NCBI GenBank assembly: GCA_003024985.2 | Contig: PXIH01S0015754.1 | Direction: 5' to 3' (one strand) | DNA: 24,842 bases | Source: Euperipatoides rowelli | Taxonomy: Eukaryota; Onychophora; Udeonychophora; Euonychophora; Peripatopsidae | Shown: positions 1-9,700 of the stretch, piece after piece | How the letters are laid out: each line of letters starts with the position of its first letter | Numbering within the stretch: the first letter of the stretch is position 1 | Notes under the pieces: generated by a model | What the model was told of the DNA's origin: nothing | Seen by the model: only the letters and a program-made list of their open reading frames with translations | Database searches by the model: none | Program-made: the position numbers and the translations under genes

Positions 1-93
1 TCTCTACAAATTTTTCTTTTTTATCTTTACCTTTGGTGTAAAAGATCTTTTATGATCTATACACATATCTCTTTAATAATAATAATAATAATA
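1..93 (+). repeat. Probable 3' tail of an unidentified retroelement ending in (TAA)n
   Basis: The first 93 bases have no coding signal and end in a run of about six TAA units at 75-93. The run directly abuts the interior of a LINE reading frame that starts at about 94. Two other simple-repeat tails in this window also end abruptly inside LINE coding sequence. I infer that this is the 3' end of an element inserted into the LINE, with its body outside the window. Confidence 0.35.
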
Positions 94-1145
94 ATTTAGA
101 TGGTAACATACTTAATCGAACATACTCCATAGTTGATCTGGTATAACCTATATAACAAAAACTGTAACTTTAATAAACATATAAAGGTTACAAATAATGC
201 ATCCAAAAGTCTTGGTTTTCTTAAACCAATTAGTACAAACATCAAATCAAAACAAGCACTTATTATCTTATTTAAACAAATAGTACGACCTAAACTTGAG
301 TTCAGTACCGTTGTATGGAACTCATGTCCTAAATACCTCATCAGAAATATTGAACGGATACAGTATAGATTCTTAGAATATTTGTGTTTTAAAACTCATC
401 AAGATTATAAATTTATAAACTACAAAACATTAAAGTCTAGATTTGACTTGCAATTACTTGAACAGAGACGTTTAATATCCAATATTTTACATATCCAATA
501 TTTTACATAGCGATATAAATTGCTCTTATTTGCTATCTCAAATTTATATAAAGGTTCCTAATCTTTCTTTAAGAAGCAATAATCTATTTGAAATTCCATT
601 CACATATAATAATTATTAATCTTATAATGTATTGTTTCGAAGTACAAGTCTATGCAATAAGATACAACTCTCACCTTTTATTGACTAACTCCTACAAAGA
701 AATATGTTACCAATTGATTCCTGATCAATGATTATTTATGCCACTATTTCAGTAATGCTTTATGCGCTCTATCTTTAAAATCTCAGGTCTATCAATGACC
801 TGTTTACCTATATCATATATATTTTTTTGTACATACTGTAATATATATTANTTATTGACTAACTCCTACAAAGAAATATGTTACCAATTGATTCCTGATC
901 AATGATTATTTATGCCACTATTTCAGTAATGCTTTATGCGCTCTATCTTTAAAATCTCAGGTCTATCAATGACCTGTTTACCTATATCATATATATTTTT
1001 TTGTACATACTGTAATATATATTAGTTTTATTTTAATGTTATTTATCATAAACTTTATAATACTGTTAATATTTTATTCTATGTTTGTACTTATCACCCT
1101 CTGTAATTGGCTTCTGCTGTTGAATGTGATTAATAATAAATATTA
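94..1145 (+). mobile_element. Jockey-like LINE, 3' part (post-RT region and 3' end)
   Basis: This is a degenerate non-LTR retrotransposon. Translation of 94-150 gives NLDGNILNRTYSIVDLG. A second frame (about 150-508) gives FNKHIKVTNNASKSLGFLKP, IVRPKLEFSTVVWNS, NIERIQYRFLEYL and LLEQRRLISNI. These match the usual post-RT pattern of Jockey-superfamily ORF2 (FxxHI, KASKxLGF, VRPxLEYxxxVW, IExIQxRFL). A frameshift lies near 145-155. The 3' end reads CTGTAATTGGCTTCTGCTG and then GATTAATAATAAATATT at about 1100-1145. The reverse transcriptase domain is absent, and the 3' region contains an exact 173-bp duplication. Confidence 0.8.
678..1024 (+). repeat. Exact 173-bp direct duplication separated by one N
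   Basis: Positions 678-850 and 852-1024 read the same throughout by eye, with a single N at 851 between them. Both start ttattgactaactcc and end gtaatatatatta. The repeat lies inside the LINE 3' region. Perfect identity in otherwise decayed sequence, with an ambiguous base exactly at the junction, points to an assembly join error or a very recent tandem duplication. Confidence 0.95.
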
Positions 1146-1233
1146 GTACCTGCTAGCTCGAGGACATTAGGCTAAGTCATGGACTCATGGTTAAGCAAAA
1201 GTGTAGCTTACATCAGTAGTAGGCTACATGCAG

Positions 1234-2013
1234 TGCACGAATTTCAAGTAATTTAATGGACGTACAACAGACCACTGATCTCTATTATAATCTTGTTTAG
1301 TGATCCAATAGTGGTTTTTAACTTAAAAAAAATTGAATAAAATGCAGGTGACTTGGACTGATAGCCGACTCATTTTCATTAAGAAAATTCTTAAGACTTG
1401 GGTTGGGAATTATAAACTTTTAAAATTGTAATTTTTTTTTTTTAATTTTTTAATAGTTTTCCATCTATCTTTTTCTAAAAATATATATATTTAGATTATG
1501 TAGCCTACTGTTAGCTACAGTATATGAAATGAGAATTTTTTTTTTTAATTACTGTAGAAGACAATGTAAAGTTTTAAGTATAATTAGTTAATTTTTGTAG
1601 GTGGTCCAACAGACCACTCCCAAATAGTTTTAGTGAAATTTGAGCACTTTCAATGCACGGATTTCGGGTAATTAAATGGAAGTTCAACGGACCACTTGTC
1701 TCTAATGAGACCGTAATCTTATTTAGTGATCCAATTAAACGCGGATGAGTTGAACTTCCATTTAATTTTTTAATAGTTTTCCATATCTTTCTCTTTCTAA
1801 AAAAAATTACGGTATATTTTAAGAGTAATGTATATGAAATGAGAATTTTTTTTTTTCAATTGCATTCAATACAATGTAAAATTTTTGTATAATAAGTTCA
1901 TTTTTTGTAGGTGAGCCACCGGACCAATCAAAAATAGTTTTAGTAGTCCACAGACATTTTTAATGGTCTTGGACCACAATACCAACATGAAATTAGAGCA
2001 CTGCAAATTGTGC
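1234..2013 (+). repeat. Diverged two-copy tandem repeat, about 420- and 360-bp units
   Basis: Unit 1 runs from about 1234 and unit 2 from about 1654. Shared blocks in the same order are tgcacg[ga]atttc...taatttaatgga/taattaaatgga, gatctctat/tgtctctaat, tttagtgatccaat, taatagttttccat, tatatgaaatgagaattttt (1521 and 1831), acaatgtaaa, tttttgtaggtg and aaatagttttagt. Unit 2 lacks about 110 bp in the middle and has about 46 bp extra near its end. No coding potential is visible and I recognise no family. A perfect 19-bp inverted repeat lies within unit 2. Confidence 0.8.
1670..1767. repeat. Perfect 19-bp inverted repeat, 60-nt spacer
   Basis: The left arm is aattaaatggaagttcaac at 1670-1688. The right arm is its exact reverse complement, gttgaacttccatttaatt, at 1749-1767. 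The arms enclose the tttagtgatccaat block of the tandem repeat. Unit 1 has no equivalent right arm, so it arose within unit 2. Confidence 0.9.
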
Positions 2014-2069
2014 ATTTTCACAAAACTTAACATACATATAGTATTAACCTGTGATTTTTATTAAGATTT

Positions 2070-2221
2070 ACTTGACAAAACTTCAATTTTATCAAACGAA
2101 TCAATTTTGTTGGTAGCCTCTAAACCTTTAGCTTACTCCAAGTGGGGTTCCACAAGGGTCATTTTTAGCACCCTTGCTTTTTTAATATTTATTCATCTGG
2201 ATGTTAATATTATAAGTAAAT
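2070..2221 (+). mobile_element. CR1-like LINE, first visible piece (RT block B)
   Basis: Positions 2141-2182 translate as SGVPQGSFLAPLLF, the conserved RT block preceding the catalytic YADD/FADD loop. After a frameshift, LDVNIISK follows at about 2196-2219. In CR1-like elements LLFLIYINDL...ISKFADDTKLGG is continuous, and here FAD-TKLGG appears 1.75 kb downstream at 3974. I therefore read this as the 5' side of one element split by an insertion. The left boundary is uncertain because similarity fades before about 2100. Confidence 0.65.
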
Positions 2222-3970
2222 AAACAATGTTTTCACTCTAGAGAATGACATGGAGTTATTGTATGAGGTCATTTATAAAATAATCTGTCTTAATACAAAA
2301 CCAATTAAAACAATCTTTAAAAATAAAAACAAAGTAGCCTAAAATATAAGTGGATAGATAAAGAGTTAAGGTCAATGATCAGAGACAAAAACAAATATTT
2401 TAAAATTTATAATAAAACCAAAAGTCTAGTTTCATACAATCAATACAAATTAAAAATAAATAAAATAAACAAATTAGAAGTAAAAGAGCACATTATGAAT
2501 CTTACTAAATAATCATAAATCATTTAGTAGAAACTTATTTAATTTATTTAAAAAAACAAAGGAAAAAAGCACCTGTACAAATATACTCAATAAAAACAAT
2601 GACATAATAACTGATTTTAAACAAATTAGTGAAGAATTCGCTTCATTTTACATGAGGTTCAATAAATTTACTTATAATAAAAAAAATATAGATATAAAAA
2701 ATGATGAAGTCTGGTACACAAATGAATTTGAAGTATCTAATATTATCACGAGTCTAAAAGATACTTTGCCCACAGGTTCAGACAAAATTCCAAACTTTTT
2801 TATAAAAAGAACAAAGGTTTTTTTCTCAACAGTAATGGTGAAATTAACAAACCTTATGCTAACACATGGTGTCTTTCCTAAACAATGGAAAACAGGTAAA
2901 GTATTACCTACCTTTAAAAAAGGAGATAAAACACTAATTAAAAACTATAGNCCTATAGTNCATCTTTCTTGTTTATCNAAGATCACNNAAAGAATCNTAC
3001 TACANAGATTAAATTTACACACGTTCAATCATGAAATATTTCCAAAAAATTTACACGGCTTTTTAAAGAAAAGATCCGCTGGAACTTGTTTAAGGGAACT
3101 TAATTTCAGAATAATACAGAATGCAAAGGACAAGATTCCAACAGATGTAATATACATCGATTTAGACTCAGCATACGATACTATAGATCACAATTTACTA
3201 ATTAATAAAATTGAAAAAAATGGCTTTCCCAATTACCTAATAAAATGGATAAATGCATATATATCTAATAGATTTATTATAGTACAAATAGAGGCTACAT
3301 TATCAGATACACATTCTTTGAACATGGGAATACCACAAGGAAGCATTTTAAAGGTCAAATGTAACGGATTTTTTTTATTTTTTTTTATTATTGATTTTTA
3401 AACATTTTTACTAAAAATAATTTCCTCCAGAAAAAGAAAGGAAAAAAATTAAAAAAAAAAAAAGTTATTTACAACTCAATTTTTAAAATAATTGTCTTTA
3501 GCTCCTCNCTCATACAACAATTCAGTTTTCAGGAGAAATATTGTTGCCTGAAATAATATTCCAAAGAGCTTTTTCAATTCTAATTTCATATTTTTTAAGA
3601 AAATATAGATGCACGTGTGAAATCAGTGATATCAATTTAACTGAAGAGGAGTAAAGTGAGGAATAAGAAGAAAGTTAGAGTTTTCCTTAACACCACTTTT
3701 CAGAATTTTTATTTTAAAGTCAACACTTTACATATTCTCAAAGATTATATGACCTCGGACAATTCAATTTTTTTTTATTTTGACAAGTTTAGAGGTTTAG
3801 TCCTTGACTTACAGTATATTAGTTCCGTAGTCTTAGTTAGATTTTGTTTATTTTGCTTTTGGTGTTTATTTTTTCGTGTTTTTTTTTGTTTTTGTAGTAT
3901 TATTTCAAGGAACTTATATTTCAGTTCCACTGTACAAGTGAAAGCTTATACCTTAAATAGAATAAATAAA
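2222..3970 (+). mobile_element. Jockey-like LINE inserted into the CR1-like LINE, internally deleted, (AATA)n tail
   Basis: About 1.75 kb lies between two TAAAT pentamers (2217-2221 and 3971-3975) that could be a target duplication. Positions 2351-2510 encode WIDKELRSMIRDKNKYF and on, the basic linker between endonuclease and RT. After a frameshift, 2511-3398 encodes RT blocks: SLKDTLPTGSDKIP, QWKTGKVLPTFKKGDK, HGFLKKRSAGTC, VIYIDLDSAYDTIDH (first catalytic Asp) and MGIPQGSIL. The frame then runs into unrelated sequence at about 3354. The YADD block and the rest of RT are missing. From 3355 to 3956 the sequence is noncoding and T/A-rich, resembling a 3' untranslated region, and it ends in AATAAATAAATAAAT. 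Confidence 0.72.
2511..3398 (+). pseudogene. LINE reverse transcriptase fragment (blocks 1-4)
   Basis: This open frame of about 296 codons covers the N-terminal half of a Jockey-type RT. The palm's first catalytic aspartate (IYIDLDSAYD) and block B (GIPQGSIL) are present, but the YADD catalytic pair is absent. Five to eight residues around 2951-3005 are undetermined because of N bases. The last 15 residues (KVKCNGFFLFFF...) do not belong to RT and show where the domain was cut. It cannot encode an active polymerase. Confidence 0.85.
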
Positions 3971-4355
3971 TAAATTTGCTGATACCAAATTAGGTGGTAG
4001 TTAATAGTATGGAAGAGGCATTATTGATATAAAGTGATTTAGGTAAATTAAGTAACTGGGCTAGAAGGTTTCAAGGCAAATGGATTTTAATGTAGCTAAA
4101 TGTCAGATAGTTCATTTTATTAGAAATAATAAATTTAAATGCAGTATGACAGGTATTGAGATTGTTGAGATTAAGGAGGCTAGGGATTTGGGTGTTGTTA
4201 TTCATGAATCTTATAAGCCAAGTAGACGGTGTGATGAAGCATGTAAGAAGGCTAATAGAATGTTAGTTATGTTAAAAAGAACCATTGAATGTAGAGATTC
4301 CGAGGTCATTCCTTCCTTTATATAAATCGTTGGCAAGGTTACACTTGGAGTATTG
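3971..4355 (+). mobile_element. CR1-like LINE, second piece (FADDTKLGG region)
   Basis: Translation from about 3974 gives FAD-TKLGGS, a one-codon-short version of the FADDTKLGG catalytic motif typical of CR1-like elements. It continues SDLGKLSNWARRFQG and, in a shifted frame, MDFNVAKCQIVHFIRNN, EARDLGVVIHESYKPS, EACKKANRMLVMLKRT and EVIPSF, then (new frame) LYKSLARLHLEY. At least three frame breaks and one stop are present. It ends at 4355, where a second insertion interrupts between LEY and CEQLW. Confidence 0.8.
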
Positions 4356-4792
4356 ATGGAATGCGCCATAATGGCTGCTCGTCTATTGTAAATAGTTTTA
4401 TTTTGTAAATAGCATTATCTTTTAAGTTTTTTTTTAGCTTTTTGTTTTTTAATTATCATTTGGAGTACTGTTTATAAAACTGATGTGTCATACTGACTTT
4501 GATAAATTGCAGTGGTTTATCCGTATTTCAGCAAACATTACGGTNGTTGGTTTCTAATCAAATATATTTTGGAATACATGTAAATTAGGCCTACATCATT
4601 AAGGCTAAGGCCTTTTATCTTCTAGACATTATTGTCATTTCTTTTTGTAAATTATTTTATATTTTGATATTTTTTAAATGTTTTGAATTATTGCTGGTTT
4701 GTGGCTATGTGCCTTTTAGCAATTTATTCAATGTATTTATTGTGTTCTAAGAGATAAATAAATAAACCTGAATAATAATAATAATAATAATA
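4356..4792 (+). mobile_element. Retroelement 3' fragment with (AAT)n tail inserted in the CR1-like LINE
   Basis: A 437-bp noncoding segment separates LEY (ends 4354) from CEQLWSLYFRKNID (starts about 4798) of the same LINE. It ends in gataaataaataaacctg followed by a run of about eight AAT units to 4792. ATTG occurs at both edges (4352-4355 and 4793-4796) and may be a short target duplication. The tail suggests a LINE 3' untranslated end or a LINE-dependent SINE. I cannot name the family. One N lies at 4545. Confidence 0.6.
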
Positions 4793-5323
4793 ATTGTGTG
4801 AACAATTGTGGTCTCTATACTTTAGGAAAAATATAGATTTATTGGAGAAAGTACAGAGAAGGGCTTCTAAGTTAATATTAGGTATTAGTATATTATTATA
4901 TTCGGATAGGCTTCAAACATTAAAGTTATACTCTTTAGAAAGGCGTAGGCTTAGGGGAGATATGATTCAAGTTTTCAAAATAATTAATGGAATAGTACAT
5001 ATCTGTTATGATAGTTTTTTTTAAATTTAATGAAGACAGTAGAACTAGGGAACATAAATTCAAGTTAAGAGTTAATAGATCTAGACTATTGTGCCAAAAG
5101 TTATTTTTCCAACAGAGTTGTATCATTTTGGTATGGTTTATCAGAAAGAGTTGTAGAATCTAATTCAGTTGAATCTTTTAAGCAAAGGTTGGATGATTTT
5201 ATGGATAGTTTAGGTAGTGTTTAGTTTAACTATAAGAATATAGGCTAGTATTTAAATTGTTTTAGGCTAATTGCTTTGTTTTTATTTTGGAATAGGTTTA
5301 TTGAGGTTGTTAGCTTTTTTTTT
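4793..5323 (+). mobile_element. CR1-like LINE, third piece (C-terminus and 3' end)
   Basis: From about 4798 the frame reads CEQLWSLYFRKNIDLLEK, VQRRASKLILGI, YSLERRRLRGDMIQVFKI and INGI. After a frameshift it gives FNEDSRTREHKFKLRVNRS, then in another frame FSNRVVSFWYGLSERVVE and SVESFKQRLDDFMDSLGSV, with a stop at 5221-5223. This is the characteristic CR1-like C-terminus (EKVQRRATKLI, RRLRGDMIEVFKI, FKxRLDxF). About 100 bp of 3' untranslated sequence follow, to a T-run near 5312-5325. Confidence 0.8.
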
Positions 5324-5436
5324 TTTTTAGATTAAAATCCCCAAAATTCAAGGAAAGGCAAAGTACATACAGTATTTAAATATATATAGGCTACAGTAAA
5401 TAAATAAAAAAAGAAAGAACAAAAAAAAATATTAGA

Positions 5437-5690
5437 TTAGGACCAGGGACAACTTTGATGGACTATGGTCTGTTGTTGGCCGGCGTATTTGTATTGCATT
5501 GAATAAAAATTCCTACTTTTCAATAACTTATTTTTTAAATAGCTGGTACCTGGTATTTTTAATTCTTTGAAATACCAGTTTTTAAGACATTTTAAAATCT
5601 GCCATGATTTTAAAATACTTGTGTCTACACTATATTTACAATATAAGGGGAGGGGTTTAATGTGTATAAATAGGGAGTGTATTGACAACT
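5437..5690 (-). mobile_element. LINE ORF2 C-terminal relic, minus strand
   Basis: The minus strand has an 83-codon open frame containing LKIPGTSYLKNKLLKSRNF and GQQQTIVHQSCPWS. The order (hydrophobic helices, a Tyr/Arg-rich stretch, then a GxxxxxxxxPxxW-like end) resembles the last ~80 residues of many Jockey/CR1 ORF2 proteins. The similarity is loose and rests on pattern memory only. It could be a chance open frame. Confidence 0.35.
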
Positions 5691-6727
5691 ATACTTACTA
5701 TATGTGTCTTAAGAATAATTATTAAAAAAATAGGCGGCCATACCCATAAGGAAAGCTCTATAGCTTTAGAGAAGTTCCTGGATGAACAGAAAAAAATAGA
5801 AGTACAGTAAATCTAGCTAAAATTGCTAGAAAACAATGTTTTTAATTCCAGTTTAATATGATGCTAACTTATTTTTATCAACTTTATCAGTTTATAGATG
5901 TAGGCATGTAGCCTATAATTAATTTAACTCTAGAAAGCTAACCATGGGTCGACACATCCATCCAATTCTGACTTTCCAATAAAAAACTTAGTAATTTTTT
6001 TTTTTTTAAATTTTTATATTTATTGACTTTTCCTGCCCTCTATTTATTTTTTTTTTTTTTTTTAAATTATTTGAATTCCTATTATTACAGTATTATTACA
6101 GTGTACATGTTTAAATTCCAATAATTTACATGTAGCCTAAGTTTTTTTTTTTTTTTGCTAAATTTTATTTTTCTGGTTTTAGGCAGAATTAGGAACTGTA
6201 TTACCCTTTTCAGTTTACCCCAACCTTTTAATGAAATAGTCATGATGTAGGTATTGTTACTTTTGACCAGATATTTGAGTTGGCAAGTTGTAGTCGCAAA
6301 ACAAGATGGCCACTATGCATTTTTTTATAATCTACACTAACAGAAATGAAATCAATGAAAAGCCTGTTCAAATGCTTTTGTATTTGAAAATGCTTTTTCT
6401 CTCTAATGTAAGATTGGATGTACTAACAAATGCAAATGCCAGTTTTACCTCATTCTGTCAAAAAAAAAAATGTAGCCTACCAGCCATTAGAACCAAAATA
6501 AAGTAAATCTACCAAAACTCAAAAGATGTTGACTGTATCTATCAAAAAAATATGGAAAGACATCATATCAGTGTAATAAGTGTAGCAAATTAATGTGCAT
6601 GAAACATCGGGAAATGATGTGTTATGAATGTGTTTGAAGAAAAAAATATTTATTTTTTCAGTTGAAATTTTTTAGAATATATAGTGTCCATGTATTGTAC
6701 AATTGTTCTGTTAATGTTGTTTTTCAG
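5691..6727. other. Noncoding stretch upstream of ORC5, possible promoter and 5' untranslated exon
   Basis: This is AT-rich sequence with long T runs (5996-6007, 6050-6062, 6141-6154). A CAAGATGGC word at 6302-6310 resembles the YY1-type element often found at animal transcription starts. It begins a 66-codon open frame with a donor-like AAT|GTAAGA at about 6406-6414. Since the microexon at 6728 has a splice acceptor, a first untranslated exon should lie upstream, and this stretch is a reasonable place for it. No exon can be proven by reading alone. Confidence 0.25.
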
Positions 6728-6755
6728 GAAACTATGGATTTTGATCCAACCCCAG
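6728..6755 (+). CDS. ORC5: ORC5 candidate 5' microexon with upstream ATG
   Basis: This is a 28-nt exon between a good acceptor (pyrimidine run ending in ttttcag at 6721-6727) and the donor gttagc at 6756. It holds ATG at 6734-6736 and codes MDFDPTP plus one base. That phase 1 end fits the next exon exactly, giving MDFDPTPDLCLAT followed by MPSLED. This would add 13 residues before the internal Met. The human protein begins MPHLEN, which resembles the internal MPSLED. The segment may therefore be 5' untranslated in most transcripts, or an alternative N-terminal extension. The acceptor implies another, untranslated exon further upstream, which I could not place. Confidence 0.6.
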
Positions 6756-9700
6756 GTTAGCATTAATAAAACTTTTTGATAAGGTTAGCTTTCTAGGGTT
6801 AACTAAATATTAGAGGTGACAAATAAAGCCATACTGTAAGTTATATCTCATTTAGGGTTAAAGATTTATCAGTCTACAATATGTCCACTTTTGTTTCTTA
6901 ATGTGAAATAAGACAAAAAAAAAAAATATTTTCATCACACATTCAAAGATTGATTTCTGTGTCGGTGTGAAATCGAGAGCTTTCGGTTCAAACTGGATTT
7001 TAATCCATGACCGGAACATAGGCCTACCACTTATTTTATGTAGGCTACAAGTATTTTGCTGACTTGCATAAGCCAGTTAAAAAATTTAAAAAGAACAAAA
7101 AGGGCTTCAAGTTTTCAGACTAAAAAAAAATTAGTGTAAAAACAAATATACATTAAGTAAAATTATGTGTTTAATCAATTCTTGTAAAAGAAAAGGCTTT
7201 ACAGCTATCAGCTATGACCTTAACCGGATGTTTTGTTGGGGATTTTCACTTAATTGTTTTTTTTTTTACATTTAGCCTAACACGATTTTTCTTCATTGAA
7301 GTGCTTAAGCAGCTACATTATGTCTCACACACGGCCCACATGAAGTTTTTTTTTTTTTGCGGCCCTTCTGAAGTTTGCACAAAAAAAAGCTTATCAAATT
7401 TTGTCATTTCTGTTATCAAAACGTCCGAGAAAAAAAAAAAAAAAAAGCTTATTAAATTTTGTCATTTCTGTTATCAAAATGTCCAGACAACCAAAAATAA
7501 AAAAAAACTTTTTAAAATATTTAGTCAAATTTTGTCAGTGTACAACCCACAATAGACCAGTAATATTTTTTTCGGCCCGATAAATAATTTCAGTTGGACA
7601 TCACTGTACTTAAGTATCCTACTTTTTCAAGCCTAAAACTCTCTATGAGACCTGTTATTCTTAAAATTGGAATTTAACTATTTTGTAAATTGACTTTTTC
7701 ATTGTATATGTAGATTGACTTTTCCATTGTAGTGTAAGTAAGCTTAATCTTAAACTAGGGTATTAAATTTCATTTTTTTATTTTAATAGATCTTTGCTTG
7801 GCTACTATGCCATCTTTGGAAGACCAGATTAAAGGCTTATTCAAGAAAATCCCTTGTCGACAAGCACAGATTAAATTATTACTATCAATATTCGGACAGG
7901 TTTGTATTGTAATTAAAACATAAATTTATATTATAATCTGATAGATTATTAGTAAAAACCTTGTTAGTGGCAGCCTAGTACCCCTTCGAGTCCAGACTAA
8001 TTAAATTTAAATGACTATTGGGAGTTGACTACAGTCAGTTTTACTTTTCATACATATGAGTGGTTATAAATGGATAAAAACTTCATATTTTGAACAAAAA
8101 TAAGTCTAATTTGGATTTTCATTTAACAGAAGTAGACGGGGATGCTGCCATTTCAGACCTTACAGGCCTCAGAATCTAGAAACCACCTTTTTTTTTTTAC
8201 ATGCTCAACTATGATCTATTTTAAAATTAAAAATTTACTTTATATATTAAAGGGTAACATCAACTACTAAAAAGGATTACTATTGCAAACAGTGATTAAA
8301 TTATTTACAAGTCTTGTGAAAAAAAACAACTTTGAATTGAAAATGTCTATAGTATAAATATAAAATCATTTCCTAGATATTAATAAGCTCATTTAATAAA
8401 TTGAAAATGTTTCTTATCATAATCACTTTCAGTTTCCTAGCCTACTCAAAATCTCTAGAAATAAACTAAAAGCATTGAGCTTGAAAAATTATATGTTGAA
8501 TTAAAAGCCTCCCTATTGTCTGCCAGAAACTGAATAGAAATTTCTCTAAATATAAACCAAAAACCAACAGAATTAAAATAAATATTTGAACAGAAGAAAG
8601 TCCCTAATTTTTTCCCAGCGACATTGAAGAGAAATTTGGCTATATAAATATCCTATTTTCAAGCATTCCAAACAAAAGAATTGGATTTTTATGCATACAT
8701 AATTATTTATATTGACGTGAATCATAAATGTAAACCTAAATTTAAGCATAACCATTGATAAGAATTCATTGAACCACAAACCTGAACAAAATTTTTTTAA
8801 CCAAGCAATTAGCTATACAAGTTTGATCATTACACCACCTTAACCTCTTTTGCACATTCATTATTTGTTGCATGTTTTATTTAATGCATTATACACACAT
8901 CCTTGTTAATAATGTGATTGGCAGAACAAGCTGCATCTATTCATTTACATTATAAACTATAATACAGTACAGTATTTAAATAGTTATTTATTTTATGATG
9001 CTTCTAAGCATGCTGTTAATGAAAAAGCACTGCTTGTTACTTTCAGCCTAAAAGAGAGGTGCACTTTACCAGCAATGTTTAATCATGATTAAAGTTGCTG
9101 CTTGCATAAATTGCATATAAAATTTTAATTCTTAGATATCTTTGTCTTATTTTTGCAATAACTCATGAGATTATTTCCAATGGATGCTTAAACCAATTAG
9201 CATTAAGTTGTAACGTTTTTTTACTGCACCAAAATTGGTATTAAATGCCGATATGCTGTTGTTTTAACTCTTGCAATTCATTGAAGGAAGAAAAAATTAT
9301 TTATTGATCCGTGTCATTCATGTGCATATTCAGAGCATGGAGAATATGCACATGACTGGCTGTTATTACACAAGTGATGCTTTAATTAAATTCACTTGCA
9401 TTAAAAATTTGACTGTATGGCTTTACACGATGTACAGTTTGACAGCACTGGTTTTCAGTCGTAGTCATAAGCGTGCTCTTTTATAGACAGCTGACGAATT
9501 ATCCGTTTGTGAAAAATAATTGGCTATATTATCAATTTCCATATTTTATAAAAAAAGTAAGCATAATTATAATTATTTATTACACGATAATTGTTTTATC
9601 ACATCAATTTAGCTAAATTATTGATTTAAAATGATTAATTGATATATCAGTAGGCTACAAGGCCCAATAAAATTAAGCTTGAATTATGTGTGTACCTTAA

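Noticed and set aside
3656-3973. 105-codon open frame
   Set aside because: Phe-rich translation of T-rich LINE 3' noncoding sequence. No domain.
6306-6506. 66-codon open frame starting at a CAAGATGGC context
   Set aside because: The start context is attractive and a donor-like site follows, but the peptide has no recognisable pattern and phase continuity to the ORC5 microexon cannot be shown.
7214-7583. Overlapping open frames of 113 and 60 codons
   Set aside because: They read through T and A homopolymers and the tandem repeat of a hAT-like element. No protein family pattern.
9271-9486. 71-codon open frame over the hairpin
   Set aside because: No homology pattern, no splice context, and the hairpin explains part of the composition.
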